From assembly GCF_030532265.1 (NCBI RefSeq), contig NZ_JAUNLM010000010.1:1-55638 (forward strand): DNA of 55,638 nucleotides, given 5' to 3'. The notes under the pieces were generated by a model that was not told the DNA's origin, did not search any database, and saw nothing but the letters and a program-made list of their open reading frames with translations. Source of the DNA: Clostridium sp. (GTDB lineage: Bacteria; Bacillota; Clostridia; Clostridiales; Clostridiaceae). The translations under genes were made by a program, and so were the position numbers. Positions 26,571 to 35,996 of the stretch are shown here, one piece after another (position 1 is the first letter of the stretch; each line of letters opens with the position of its first letter).

Positions 26571-27689
26571 ATGTCAGAGATATCAGTAGGAGTTGATTCT
26601 AAAGCAAATACTAATGATCAAAGAATTAGTAAGGCGATGGAATTAAAAGCAAAAATGAAAAGCAATTTCTTTAAAAAAGGAGTTGCAATAGCACTATTTT
26701 CAGGTATTTCATATGGTCTTTATACTGCATTTTTAACAATGGGAATGAGTAAAGGAGTTTGGGAAGATTGGTATGGAGCAAATACAGCAGGTCTTTCAGC
26801 ATTTGTTATAGTTTATTTACTTGCTGCCCTTGGAAATGCAATTAATGATACTTGTAGTGCTGTTTGGGCAATTGGAAACTCTTTAGTCCAAGGTAAGTTT
26901 AAAGATTTTATAAGATGTTTGGTTTCTAAACCAGGAAGAATAATTATAGGGGCAGCACTTTTAGGAGGTCCATTAGCAGGAACAGCTTATGTTGTTGCTC
27001 TTCAAATGGCAGGTCCAATTATAGTTCCTATATCAGCTCTTTGCCCTGCAATTGCTGCAATTCTTGGAAAAATACTTTACAAGCAAGAAATTACAAAACG
27101 TATGGCAGTAGGAATTGCAATATGTGTATTTGCAAGTTTCTTAATAGGAAGTACAGGATTTTCAGGAGGAGTTTCAGGAACTGTATTTTTAGGAATTTTC
27201 ATAGCAGTTATAGCAGCTTTAGGTTGGGGATTTGAAGGTTGTGTTGCAGGATATGCATCAACAATGGTTGATCCACAAATTGGAATATGTATCCGTCAAT
27301 TATCATCAGGTATAGCTAATTTATTTATAGTAGTACCTATAATGGGACTTTTAGCAGGAGATTTACAAATTTCTAAAAATTTAGCTATTCAAGCATTTAC
27401 TAGTGGCCCTGCAATGATATGGTTCATTTTAAGTGGATTATTAACATTCTTAACATTTATGGCTTGGTATAAAGGAAATAGTATGTGTGGTGCGGGACTT
27501 GGAACTGCTTGTAATGGTACATATTCATTCTTTGGACCTTTCTTCTGTTACTTAGTTTTAGGAGTTATTTCAGGTATGGATGGATGGTCACTACCAGCAG
27601 TAGCTTGGATTGGAGCTATTATAATGATGTTTGGTATTTTAACTATAGCTACAAATCCTTTAGACTTTTTTAGAAAGAAGGAGGCATAA
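26571..27689 (+). CDS. DMT-superfamily transporter, candidate choline importer
   Basis: A 372-residue integral membrane protein with about ten hydrophobic helices after a hydrophilic 35-residue N-terminus. GGPLAGTAYVVALQMAGPII and ISALCPAIAAILGKILYKQ resemble the EamA half-repeats of drug/metabolite transporters. It is the first gene of the microcompartment operon, right after the MerR-type promoter, so choline uptake or export of a product such as trimethylamine is the natural guess. It is not a BCCT or ABC choline transporter. The start ATG follows GGGAGGAG. A small protein gene begins 5 bases after its stop. Confidence 0.72.
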   Translation: MSEISVGVDSKANTNDQRISKAMELKAKMKSNFFKKGVAIALFSGISYGLYTAFLTMGMSKGVWEDWYGANTAGLSAFVIVYLLAALGNAINDTCSAVWAIGNSLVQGKFKDFIRCLVSKPGRIIIGAALLGGPLAGTAYVVALQMAGPIIVPISALCPAIAAILGKILYKQEITKRMAVGIAICVFASFLIGSTGFSGGVSGTVFLGIFIAVIAALGWGFEGCVAGYASTMVDPQIGICIRQLSSGIANLFIVVPIMGLLAGDLQISKNLAIQAFTSGPAMIWFILSGLLTFLTFMAWYKGNSMCGAGLGTACNGTYSFFGPFFCYLVLGVISGMDGWSLPAVAWIGAIIMMFGILTIATNPLDFFRKKEA

Positions 27690-27694
27690 AGTTT

Positions 27695-27961
27695 ATGAAA
27701 CCTTTAAATTATGCTATATTAAAACATTTTACAAAAGTTCATGAAGCTTCAGCATTAGATGTTATGGAAGCTTTAAAGGGAGATTACTCAAGCTTTAGAA
27801 CATTTAATAAAGAATCTATAATTGATGCCTTATTAACAGCAGAAGCTAATGGATTAATCGAAGAAACTAGAGTTGATTTAGATGAAAATGATGAGCTTAT
27901 TATTTTTTATCATGCAAATGAAGAAGGTAAAGCTGCAATCAATGGATATATAAAGGATTAA
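27695..27961 (+). CDS. Small probable winged-helix protein of the choline operon
   Basis: An 88-residue protein that I cannot name. It is mostly helical, with [20 protein letters not shown] and [18 protein letters not shown] followed by a beta-hairpin-like stretch ([11 protein letters not shown]), which together look like a winged helix. It is acidic overall. It lies between the transporter gene and the first shell gene, so it may be an operon-specific regulator or an assembly factor. The start is ATG 27695, five bases after the previous stop; the ribosome binding site GAAGGAGG lies within the end of the transporter gene. Confidence 0.6.
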   Translation: MKPLNYAILKHFTKVHEASALDVMEALKGDYSSFRTFNKESIIDALLTAEANGLIEETRVDLDENDELIIFYHANEEGKAAINGYIKD

Positions 27962-27983
27962 TTTAAGATGGAGGTATTCATAT

Positions 27984-28280
27984 ATGAAGTATTATGGAGA
28001 TGAAGCTTTAGGGCTTGTAGAAACAATAGGTTTAGTTCCTGCACTTGAGGCAGCAGATAAGATGCTTAAAGCTGCAAATGTTGAATTAGTTTCATACGAA
28101 AATATAGGTTCAACTCTTGTTACTATAATGGTTAAAGGTGATGTTGCTGCTGTAAAATCTGCTGTTGAAGTTGGAGCAGAAGCTGCAAGAGCTATAGGAA
28201 AGCTTACAGCAAAAAATGTTATGCCAAGACCAATTAGAGAAGTTGGAAAAATAGTATCAGTTCATGATATTGATGAATAG
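27984..28280 (+). CDS. Bacterial microcompartment shell protein, BMC-H
   Basis: A 98-residue single BMC-domain protein that forms hexameric facet tiles. [20 protein letters not shown] and [19 protein letters not shown] are the conserved first and second halves of the fold, and VMPRPIREV ends the domain. It is of the EutM/PduA/CsoS1 type. The ATG follows GGAGG. It is the first of several hexamer-type shell genes in the operon and is followed closely by a second. Confidence 0.92.
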   Translation: MKYYGDEALGLVETIGLVPALEAADKMLKAANVELVSYENIGSTLVTIMVKGDVAAVKSAVEVGAEAARAIGKLTAKNVMPRPIREVGKIVSVHDIDE

Positions 28281-28296
28281 AAAGGAAATGGTTAAT

Positions 28297-28596
28297 ATGA
28301 TTAGACGTGAAGCAATAGGATTAATTGAGACATTTGGATTAGTTTTTGCTTTAGAAGCAGCAGATGCTATGTGTAAAGCAGCGGATGTTGAATTAGTCGG
28401 TTATGAAAATGTGGCATCTGGTTATATTTCAGTTATAGTAACAGGAGATGTTGGAGCTTGCAGAGCTGCTGTTGATGCTGGAGTAAGAGCTGTTGAAGAG
28501 ATGGAAGATGGAAATCTTTATAGTTCAGTAGTTATAGCAAGACCTCATAATGATCTTCAAAAAATTATAGATAAGTATTCTTTAGAAGTACTTTAA
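28297..28596 (+). CDS. Bacterial microcompartment shell protein, BMC-H
   Basis: A BMC-domain protein of about 99 residues, with EAIGLIETFGLVFALEAADA and VTGDVGACRAAVDAGVRAVEE. ATG 28297 fits the AAAGGAAA ribosome binding site and the usual BMC-H length; in-frame ATGs occur upstream inside the end of the preceding gene. It carries Cys residues in both halves (DAMCKAAD, GACRAA), unlike its neighbours. Forms shell hexamers, perhaps with a different pore. Confidence 0.9.
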   Translation: MIRREAIGLIETFGLVFALEAADAMCKAADVELVGYENVASGYISVIVTGDVGACRAAVDAGVRAVEEMEDGNLYSSVVIARPHNDLQKIIDKYSLEVL

Positions 28597-28623
28597 TAAA
28601 GTTTTAGAAAAGGGGAGATGAAA

Positions 28624-30108
28624 ATGAATATTATAGATAATGATTTACTCTCCATGCAAGAAGCTAGAATACTTGTTGAAAATGCAAGGGAAGCTCAAAA
28701 AAGTTTAGCTACATTTCCACAAGAAAAGCTAGATGAGATAGTAAACCGTATGCTTGAAGTTATTAAAGAGTATGATGGTGAATTAGCTAGATTAGCTTTT
28801 GAAGAAACAGACTTAGGAAGAGTAGAAGATAAATTAATAAAAGATAGGTTTGTAGTTTCTTATCTTAGAAAAAAGTTAGATGGAATGAAGTGTGTAGGAA
28901 TAATAGAAAAAGATGATAGTAATAAAACTATGGATATTGGAGTTCCAATAGGAGTAATTACAGCTTTTTGTCCTATGACAAGCCCAGTTTCAACAATAAT
29001 CTACAATGCAGTTATAGCTATAAAATCAGGAAATGCAATAGTATTTGGTCTCCATCCTAAAGCAAAGAATGTTATGAAAAGAACTTTAGATATTCTAATT
29101 AGAGCAGCTGAAGGTTATGGACTTCCAGAAGGAGCAATTTCTTATTTAAGTATAGTATCTGAAAGTGGTTTTATAGAACTTATGAAACATAAAGATACAT
29201 CATTAGTTATGAACACTGGTGTTAAAGATTTATTAAAAGTTTCAACTAAATGTGGAAAACCAGTTATTTATGGTGGAACAGGTAATGGGCCAGCGTTTAT
29301 AGAGAGAACTGCTAATATAAAAAAGGCAGTTAAAGATATTATAGATAGCAAAAGTTTTGATTATGGGGTAGTTTCAGGTGCAGAGCAATCTATAGTTGTA
29401 GATAGTCCTATTGCAAAAGAAGTGAAAGATGAGCTTATTAAAAATGGAGCTTATTTTATGAGTGAAGATGAATCTAAATCTCTTGAGAAAATTATATTTG
29501 ATAAGTATGGAAATCTTGAAAAAGAGTTTATTGGAAAGTCACCAGAATTTATAGGAAAAAGAGCTGGAATAAATATTGCATCTGATGTAAAGGTTTTGAT
29601 ATCAACTCAAAAGTTTGTTTCCTTAAATAATCCTCATTCTAGAGAAAAACTTTGTCCAATACTTTCATTTTATGTAGAAGATGATTGGATGCATGCTTGT
29701 GAGAAATGTATAGAATTGCTTTTAAGTGAAAGACAAGGTCATACCCTTATAATTCATTCAAATGATAAAGAAGTAATAAAGCAGTTTGCTCTTAAAAAAC
29801 CAGTTGGAAGAATTTTGGTTAATACTTCAGGAGTATTTGGAAGTATGGGGGCTACAACAAATCTTTTCCCATCAATGACACTTGGAAGTGGATCTGTTGG
29901 AAAAGGAATGACCTCTGATAATGTATCTCCAATGAACTTAGTATATATAAGAAAAGTTGGTTATGAAGTAAGAAATAAAGATGAATTTTTAAATTCTATA
30001 GGCATGAATAGAGAGGTTAATAATATTACTGATAAAAGTTTAGATAATTCTTTAGATAATATGCAACTTCTTAAAAATGTTTTAACTCAAATTTTAAAAG
30101 AAAAATAA
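28624..30108 (+). CDS. Aldehyde dehydrogenase paralogue lacking the catalytic Cys, predicted inactive
   Basis: A 494-residue protein of the acylating (CoA-dependent) aldehyde dehydrogenase family, similar to the second copy at 38054. In active EutE-type enzymes the nucleophile lies in FDNGTICASEQS; here the same place reads FDYGVVSGAEQS, with Ser251 (codon TCA, 29374-29376) instead of Cys. The cofactor-binding parts (VITAFCPMTSPVST, GNGPAFIERTANI) remain. The C-terminal 25 residues after a linker form an amphipathic helix like an encapsulation peptide. ATG 28624 is chosen because GGGGAG (28611-28616) is too close to an ATG at 28618. A structural or regulatory role is inferred. Confidence 0.85.
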   Translation: MNIIDNDLLSMQEARILVENAREAQKSLATFPQEKLDEIVNRMLEVIKEYDGELARLAFEETDLGRVEDKLIKDRFVVSYLRKKLDGMKCVGIIEKDDSNKTMDIGVPIGVITAFCPMTSPVSTIIYNAVIAIKSGNAIVFGLHPKAKNVMKRTLDILIRAAEGYGLPEGAISYLSIVSESGFIELMKHKDTSLVMNTGVKDLLKVSTKCGKPVIYGGTGNGPAFIERTANIKKAVKDIIDSKSFDYGVVSGAEQSIVVDSPIAKEVKDELIKNGAYFMSEDESKSLEKIIFDKYGNLEKEFIGKSPEFIGKRAGINIASDVKVLISTQKFVSLNNPHSREKLCPILSFYVEDDWMHACEKCIELLLSERQGHTLIIHSNDKEVIKQFALKKPVGRILVNTSGVFGSMGATTNLFPSMTLGSGSVGKGMTSDNVSPMNLVYIRKVGYEVRNKDEFLNSIGMNREVNNITDKSLDNSLDNMQLLKNVLTQILKEK

Positions 30109-30132
30109 TTAAATAGAAAAGGAGTAGATAAA

Positions 30133-32679
30133 ATGGATATTCGTGAATTTTCAAATAAATTTATGGAAGCAACTAAAAATATGTCTGAAAATGAACGCCA
30201 AGCATTATTAAAAATGTTTGAAAGTGTTTCAGATGAAATAAAAAAAGATGATCAACCTGTAGTTGCAGAATGTGCAGTATCTTCAAATGATGGGAAAGTT
30301 CCAGATGGAATAACAGAACGTTTAAAGAAACTTAAGGAAAATTATTTAAAGCAAGTTCCTTCAATAACAACTCATAGAGCAAGAGCTATAACTGAAATAG
30401 CAAAACAAAACCCAGGAACACCTAAATCAATATTAAGAGGTAAATGTTTCAAACACTGCTGTGAAACTGCACCATTAGTAATTCAAGATAATGAACTTAT
30501 AGTTGGAGCTCCAAATGGTGCACCAAGAGCAGGTGCATTTTCACCAGATATAGCTTGGAGATGGATGGTAGATGAAATAGATACTATAGGAGAAAGACCT
30601 CAAGATCCATTCTATATTTCAGAAGAAGATAAGAAATTCATGAGAGAAGAATTATTCCCATTCTGGAAGGGTAAATCAGTAGATGAATATTGTGAAGATC
30701 AATATAGAGAAGCAGGTGTTTGGGAACTTTCAGGAGAATCATTTGTTTCTGATTGCTCATACCATGCAGTAAATGGTGGAGGAGACTCAAATCCAGGATA
30801 TGATGTTATTTTAATGAAAAAAGGTATGCTTGATATAGTTAATGAAGCTCAAGAAAAATTAAAAGAGCTTAACTATGCAAATCCAGAAGATATAGAAAAA
30901 ATATACTTCTATAAATCAGTAATTGATACTGCAGAAGGTGTAATGATATATGCAAAACGTATGTCAGAGTATGCAAGAGAGTTAGCTGAAAAAGAAACAA
31001 ATCCTAAGAGAAAAGCTGAACTATTTAAAATTTCAGAAGTAAATGCTAAGGTTCCAGCTCATAAACCAGAAACTTTCTGGGAAGCTATCCAAGCTGTTTG
31101 GACAATAGAATCACTATTAGTAGTAGAAGAAAACCAAACAGGAATGTCAATTGGACGTGTTGACCAATATATGTATCCATTCTTTAAAGCTGATTTAGAA
31201 TCAGGAAGAATGACTGAGTTTGAAGCTTTTGAACTTGCAGGATGTATGCTTATTAAGATGTCAGAAATGATGTGGATAACAAGTGAAGGTGGATCTAAGT
31301 TCTTTGCAGGATATCAACCATTCGTAAATATGTGTGTTGGTGGAGTTACAAGAGAAGGTAGAGATGCAACTAATGATTTAACTTATTTATTAATGGATGC
31401 AGTTAGACATGTTAAGATTTATCAACCATCATTAGCTTGTCGTATTCATAAGTCATCACCACAAAAATATCTTAAAAAGATAGTACAAGTTATAAGAGCA
31501 GGAATGGGATTCCCAGCATGTCACTTTGATGATGTTCATATAAAGATGATGCTTGCTAAAGGAGTTTCAATTGAAGATGCTAGAGATTACTGCTTAATGG
31601 GATGTGTTGAACCACAAAAGTCAGGTAGATTATATCAATGGACTTCTACTGGATATACTCAATGGCCAATATGTATAGAATTAGTACTTAATAATGGAGT
31701 TCCATTATGGTATGGAAAGCAAGTTTGTCCAGACTTAGGTGATGTTGATAGCTTTAAAACTTATGAAGAATTTGAAGCTGCTGTTAAAGAACAAATTAAA
31801 TTTATTACTAAATGGACAAGTGTAGCAACAGTAATATCTCAAAGAGTTCACAGAGAGCTTGCACCAAAACCACTTATGTCAATTATGTATGAAGGATGTA
31901 TGGAAAAGGGAAAAGGTGTTGAAGCTGGTGGAGCTATGTATAACTTTGGACCAGGAGTTGTATGGAGTGGACTTGCAACTTACATTGATTCAATGGCTGC
32001 AATTAAGAAATTAGTATTTGATGAGAAAAAATATACATTAAGAGAAATGAAAGAAGCATTAAAAGCTGATTTTGTTGGATATGAAAAATTAAGAAAAGAT
32101 TGTTTAGAAGCACCAAAATACGGTAATGATGATGATTACGCTGACTATATTGGAGCAGATCTAATAAACTTTACTGAAATGGAACATAGAAAATATAAAA
32201 CATTATATTCAGTTTTAAGTCATGGAACATTATCAATTTCAAATAATACTCCATTTGGACAATTAACAGGAGCTACTGCAAATGGACGTAAAGCTTGGAC
32301 ACCTCTTTCAGATGGTATTAGTCCAACTCAAGGGGCAGATTTTAAAGGTCCAACTGCTATCATTAAATCTGTTTCAAAAATGGCTTGTGACAATATGAAT
32401 ATAGGAATGGTTCATAACTTTAAATTAATGTCAGGTCTTCTTGATACTCCAGAAGGAGAACAAGGAATTATAACTTTATTAAGAAGTGCTTGTGCTCTTC
32501 AACTTGGAGAAGTTCAATTTAACTATTTAGATAATAAGACATTAATAGAAGCTCAAAAGAACCCAGAAGCTTATAGAGATTTAATAGTTAGAGTTGCTGG
32601 ATATAGTGCATACTTCGTAGAGTTATGCAAAGATGTTCAAGATGAGATTATTAGTAGAACTATGCTAACACATTTTTAA
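30133..32679 (+). CDS. cutC: Choline trimethylamine-lyase CutC
   Basis: A glycyl radical enzyme of 848 residues that splits choline into trimethylamine and acetaldehyde inside the microcompartment. The diagnostic choline-lyase motif GCVEPQ gives thiyl Cys491 and base Glu493. Asp218 in NGGGDSN matches the choline-binding Asp. RVAGYSA near the C-terminus carries glycyl radical Gly823. The first 45 residues form an extra acidic helix, as in type I CutC, presumably for encapsulation. The ATG follows AAAAGGAG. The activase gene cutD lies 65 bases downstream, past a strong stem-loop. Confidence 0.97.
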   Translation: MDIREFSNKFMEATKNMSENERQALLKMFESVSDEIKKDDQPVVAECAVSSNDGKVPDGITERLKKLKENYLKQVPSITTHRARAITEIAKQNPGTPKSILRGKCFKHCCETAPLVIQDNELIVGAPNGAPRAGAFSPDIAWRWMVDEIDTIGERPQDPFYISEEDKKFMREELFPFWKGKSVDEYCEDQYREAGVWELSGESFVSDCSYHAVNGGGDSNPGYDVILMKKGMLDIVNEAQEKLKELNYANPEDIEKIYFYKSVIDTAEGVMIYAKRMSEYARELAEKETNPKRKAELFKISEVNAKVPAHKPETFWEAIQAVWTIESLLVVEENQTGMSIGRVDQYMYPFFKADLESGRMTEFEAFELAGCMLIKMSEMMWITSEGGSKFFAGYQPFVNMCVGGVTREGRDATNDLTYLLMDAVRHVKIYQPSLACRIHKSSPQKYLKKIVQVIRAGMGFPACHFDDVHIKMMLAKGVSIEDARDYCLMGCVEPQKSGRLYQWTSTGYTQWPICIELVLNNGVPLWYGKQVCPDLGDVDSFKTYEEFEAAVKEQIKFITKWTSVATVISQRVHRELAPKPLMSIMYEGCMEKGKGVEAGGAMYNFGPGVVWSGLATYIDSMAAIKKLVFDEKKYTLREMKEALKADFVGYEKLRKDCLEAPKYGNDDDYADYIGADLINFTEMEHRKYKTLYSVLSHGTLSISNNTPFGQLTGATANGRKAWTPLSDGISPTQGADFKGPTAIIKSVSKMACDNMNIGMVHNFKLMSGLLDTPEGEQGIITLLRSACALQLGEVQFNYLDNKTLIEAQKNPEAYRDLIVRVAGYSAYFVELCKDVQDEIISRTMLTHF

Positions 32680-32688
32680 TAAAACTAT

Positions 32689-32721
32689 AGATTATGTAGT
32701 AGTTTTTCTACTACATAATCT
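32689..32721 (+). other. Strong stem-loop between cutC and cutD
   Basis: AGATTATGTAGTAG pairs perfectly with CTACTACATAATCT around a TTTTT loop (14 bp). The sequence after it is TAAGAAAGC, with no T-run, so it is not a normal terminator. It probably protects or processes the cutC message and sets the ratio of lyase to activase. Confidence 0.75.
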
Positions 32722-32744
32722 TAAGAAAGCTGGAGAGTTTAGAT

Positions 32745-33698
32745 ATGAATAATAATGCAAATGGAATTATTGAAAGACAAGCAAGAATTTTCAATATACA
32801 AAAATACAATATGTATGATGGCCCAGGTGTTAGGACTATAGTATTCTTTCAAGGATGTCCACTTCGTTGTAAATGGTGTGCTAATCCTGAAGGGATGATG
32901 AAGAAAAATAGGGTAATGTTTAAAAGCAATCTTTGTGAAAATTGTTTAGAATGTGTAGATGTTTGCCCTGTTGGTATTCATACAGTAAATAGTATTACAA
33001 ATACTCATGAAATAAATAGAAATATAGATTGTATTGGATGTAAAAAATGTGAAGAAGCTTGCGTAAAATCAGCAATAAATATAATTGGTGAAAATAAAAC
33101 AATATCAGAGCTATTAGAAATCATTGAAGAGGATAGAACTTTTTATGAGATGTCTGGTGGCGGAGTTACCTTAGGTGGTGGTGAAGTTTTAATGCAACCT
33201 GAAGCGGCCTTAAGTCTTCTTATGGCATGTAAAAATGTTGGAATTAATACTGCTATAGAAACTTCAGGATATACAAAAACAGAAACTATTTTAAAAATTG
33301 CAGAATTTACTGATTTATTCCTATTTGATATTAAACATATAAACTCTGATGAGCATTTTAAATGGACAGGAGTTAGAAATGAACAGATTTTAGAAAATTT
33401 AAAAAATCTTCTTCAAAATAAATTTAATGTCCAAATACGTATGCCTCTTTTAAAAGGTGTAAATGATAGTGAAGAAGCTATAACAAAAGCTATGGAGTTT
33501 TTACTTCCATATAAAGAATATAAAAATTTTAAAGGTATAGATTTATTACCATATCATAAGATGGGAGTTAATAAATATAACCAACTTGGAGTTGAATACC
33601 CTGTATACGGTGACCCTAGTTTAAGTGATGAAGATTTAAATCGAATTGAATCTTATATAAAAAGATATGATATGAATGCGAAGGTAGTTCGACATTAA
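32745..33698 (+). CDS. cutD: Choline TMA-lyase activating enzyme CutD
   Basis: A 317-residue radical SAM activase that installs the glycyl radical on CutC. The radical SAM cluster is CPLRCKWC (about residues 39-46) after [18 protein letters not shown]. Two ferredoxin-like clusters follow, built on [11 protein letters not shown] and [27 protein letters not shown] is typical of GRE activases. The length fits the family. The ATG follows TGGAGAG. A shell gene begins one base after its stop. Confidence 0.95.
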   Translation: MNNNANGIIERQARIFNIQKYNMYDGPGVRTIVFFQGCPLRCKWCANPEGMMKKNRVMFKSNLCENCLECVDVCPVGIHTVNSITNTHEINRNIDCIGCKKCEEACVKSAINIIGENKTISELLEIIEEDRTFYEMSGGGVTLGGGEVLMQPEAALSLLMACKNVGINTAIETSGYTKTETILKIAEFTDLFLFDIKHINSDEHFKWTGVRNEQILENLKNLLQNKFNVQIRMPLLKGVNDSEEAITKAMEFLLPYKEYKNFKGIDLLPYHKMGVNKYNQLGVEYPVYGDPSLSDEDLNRIESYIKRYDMNAKVVRH

Positions 33699-33699
33699 A

Positions 33700-34068
33700 A
33701 TGAATGTTGGAGAAATAGTTAACTTAAAAGAAAAAAATATACAAAGGGTAATTCAAGAGTCAGTACCAGGAAAGCAGATAACTTTATCACACATTATTGC
33801 ATCTCCTATGAAAGATATTTATGAAAGATTAGGAATAGATGAAAAAGGAGCTATAGGGATACTAACATTAACACCATATGAAACTGCAATTATAGCTGCA
33901 GATATAGCAACAAAAGTTGCTGATGTAGAAATTGGTTTTTTAGATAGATTTACAGGATCAGTTTTAATAAGCGGTAATGTAGATAGCGTTTATGAAGCGT
34001 TAAATTCAGTAAATGAAACTTTAAAAGATATGTTAGGTTTTACAGTATGCCCTATAACTAGAACATGA
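33700..34068 (+). CDS. Circularly permuted BMC shell protein, EutS/PduU type
   Basis: A 122-residue shell protein. [38 protein letters not shown] and [18 protein letters not shown] match EutS closely, including the permuted order of BMC-fold elements and the N-terminal strand that forms a small beta-barrel over the pore. The ATG begins one base after the cutD stop, and its TGA overlaps the start of the next gene (ATGA). Confidence 0.9.
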   Translation: MNVGEIVNLKEKNIQRVIQESVPGKQITLSHIIASPMKDIYERLGIDEKGAIGILTLTPYETAIIAADIATKVADVEIGFLDRFTGSVLISGNVDSVYEALNSVNETLKDMLGFTVCPITRT

Positions 34069-34499
34069 GGAAAAAGAGAATAATGGTTGTTGGACGAAGA
34101 AATTCAGGGAAAACAACTATTGTAAATTATTTAAATGATTATGATGGTCCTCTAAAACGGACAGCCGATGTTATTTATGGTGAAAATACTATGGACATTC
34201 CTAGTTCTTATTTAGATAGTGCTTGGATGTACAAACATATAATAGCATTAGCTCAAGATGCTAAAAAAATAGTATATGTTTTAGATTATGAAAATCCTAA
34301 TGAAATAATTAGTGAAGGATTTGCGAATCTTTTTAATATAGAGGTCATTGGGGTTGTAAACAAAGTTAGTAGTAACTATGAAAATATAGATAAATGCAAA
34401 GAAAATCTAAAGAGAATAGGAATTATAGAGCCATATTTTTTAGTTAGAAAAAATAGTGATGTAGATATGAAGAAACTTAAAGAATATCTACTTAAATAG
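34065..34499 (+). CDS. EutP/PduV-family P-loop protein
   Basis: A 144-residue small GTPase-like protein. The P-loop is GRRNSGKTT near the N-terminus and [13 protein letters not shown] resembles an N/TKxD-type motif. [21 protein letters not shown] is characteristic of EutP. Proteins of this family are linked to microcompartment positioning (PduV) or acetate kinase activity (EutP). The start codon overlaps the stop of the EutS-like gene, so translation is coupled. Confidence 0.87.
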   Translation: MRKKRIMVVGRRNSGKTTIVNYLNDYDGPLKRTADVIYGENTMDIPSSYLDSAWMYKHIIALAQDAKKIVYVLDYENPNEIISEGFANLFNIEVIGVVNKVSSNYENIDKCKENLKRIGIIEPYFLVRKNSDVDMKKLKEYLLK

Positions 34500-34515
34500 G
34501 TAGGTGAATAGATAT

Positions 34516-35130
34516 ATGTTTAGATTTATTACTGAGGATTATTTAAAAGACTTATATAGAAAGGAACCCTTTAAGGAATTTAAGCTTAATGAAAATGAAA
34601 AGCTTACTCCAGGAGGTAGACAATACTTACTTGATAAAGGGATAAAGATCAATAGTAATTTACCTACAGATAGCAAAAAAGAAGAAAAAATAGATGAAAC
34701 TTTAATAGATGAAAATAATAAGTATGGTTATAAGACTATTACATATAAATGTAAATCTATTGAAGCATCATTTTTAGAGTCAGCAAGCAAGATAATTAAT
34801 GAGGACTTAAATTTAGCTCAGAAACTTATTGATTTAGGAAGAGAAATAAAGAATATAAGAGAGTTTACAGAAGGAAAAACTAAATTAGAATCCAATCCTA
34901 AAATTTGTGATTTTTATAATGAAGAAATAGAAATTACAGACGTTTATATACACCTAAAAAATAGTAAGCAAATATTAAATCTTTACATCCTCCTTTGTAA
35001 ACTTAATGAATTTAAATATTATCTTCTAGAAAAATATGAAAATGATGAGCTAGTAAAAGAGATTTTAATTAATTTAGAAAATATTATAAATATATTATCT
35101 ATGACTATATCTAAAGAAATTGGAGGATAA
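34516..35130 (+). CDS. EutT-like protein with degenerate cobalamin adenosyltransferase domain
   Basis: A 204-residue protein. The start MFRFITEDYLKDLYRKEPF and the segment EKLTPGGRQYLLDKGIKI match the N-terminus of EutT-type corrinoid adenosyltransferases. The rest is a helical bundle, but I do not see the HX11CCXXC cluster needed by EutT; only scattered Cys remain (SNPKICDFY, LLCKLNEF). CutC needs no B12, so an adenosyltransferase has no evident substrate here. ATG 34516 suits AGGTG; an in-frame GTG at 34504 overlaps that site. Non-catalytic microcompartment function is inferred. Confidence 0.65.
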   Translation: MFRFITEDYLKDLYRKEPFKEFKLNENEKLTPGGRQYLLDKGIKINSNLPTDSKKEEKIDETLIDENNKYGYKTITYKCKSIEASFLESASKIINEDLNLAQKLIDLGREIKNIREFTEGKTKLESNPKICDFYNEEIEITDVYIHLKNSKQILNLYILLCKLNEFKYYLLEKYENDELVKEILINLENIINILSMTISKEIGG

Positions 35131-35134
35131 AAAA

Positions 35135-35980
35135 TTGAGTGATAAAAGTAAAACTTTCGAGTACTGTGATGAGTTAGTAAGTGAGTTTGAAAAAGTTATA
35201 AAAAAACCTATCTTAGAAAAATCATCTGTTTATTACACAGGAGTTGATCTTGGAACTGCATGTATAGTTTTAGCAGTTTTAGATGAAAATTATAGACCAG
35301 TTGCAGGAGCATATAAATATGCTGATGTAGTAAGGGATGGTATGGTAGTTGATTATATAGGTGCAGTAAAAATAGTTCGAGAGCTTAAGCAACAAATAGA
35401 AGAAAAATTAGGCACTGAGCTAATTTATGCTGCAGCAGCTATACCGCCAGGAACAGATTCTTTAGATGGTGGTGCTATAAAAAATGTTGTACAAGCTGCT
35501 GGATTTGAATTAACAAATCTATTAGATGAACCTACAGCTGCAAATCAAGTATTAAAAATTCAAAATGGTGCAGTTGTAGATATAGGAGGAGGAACTACAG
35601 GTACTTCCATTATAAAAGATGGAAAAGTAGTTTATGTGGCAGATGAGCCTACAGGAGGAACACATTTCTCTTTAGTTATATCAGGTGCATATGGAATGAA
35701 ATTTGATGAAGCAGATAATTTTAAAAGAGATAATAGCAATCATTCAGAGTTATTACCAGTTTTAAAACCTGTAATTGAAAAGGTTGGATCAATAATTAAT
35801 GATCATATAAAAAATCATGATGTTAGGGAAATATCATTAGTTGGAGGGACTGCTTGTCTTACAGGAATAGAGGAAGTAATAGAAAACAAAATAAAAGTAT
35901 ATACGCATAAACCAAAAAATCCAATGTTTGTTACGCCACTTGGAATAGCACTTAGTTGCACAAGTGAGATTATAGATTAA
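35135..35980 (+). CDS. eutJ: EutJ-like Hsp70-fold chaperone or reactivase-like protein
   Basis: A 281-residue actin/Hsp70-fold protein. VYYTGVDLGTACIVLAVLDE is the phosphate-1 loop, AVVDIGGGTTGTSIIKDGK the phosphate-2 loop and SLVGGTACLTGIEEVIE the adenosine motif, as in EutJ. NLLDEPTAANQVL is also typical. EutJ is thought to assist assembly or folding of microcompartment enzymes. Start is probably the TTG at 35135, eight bases after GGAGG. An upstream TTG overlaps that site. Confidence 0.88.
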   Translation: MSDKSKTFEYCDELVSEFEKVIKKPILEKSSVYYTGVDLGTACIVLAVLDENYRPVAGAYKYADVVRDGMVVDYIGAVKIVRELKQQIEEKLGTELIYAAAAIPPGTDSLDGGAIKNVVQAAGFELTNLLDEPTAANQVLKIQNGAVVDIGGGTTGTSIIKDGKVVYVADEPTGGTHFSLVISGAYGMKFDEADNFKRDNSNHSELLPVLKPVIEKVGSIINDHIKNHDVREISLVGGTACLTGIEEVIENKIKVYTHKPKNPMFVTPLGIALSCTSEIID

Positions 35981-35996
35981 ATGGAGTTGGAGCCTT

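Noticed and set aside
29374..29376. Ser codon in the aldehyde dehydrogenase as a sequencing error
   Set aside because: Several neighbouring residues also differ from the active form, and the frame is intact over 494 residues.
30133..32679. Pyruvate formate-lyase or glycerol/propanediol dehydratase
   Set aside because: The motif GCVEPQ and Asp218 are specific for choline TMA-lyase, and the gene context is a choline-type microcompartment.
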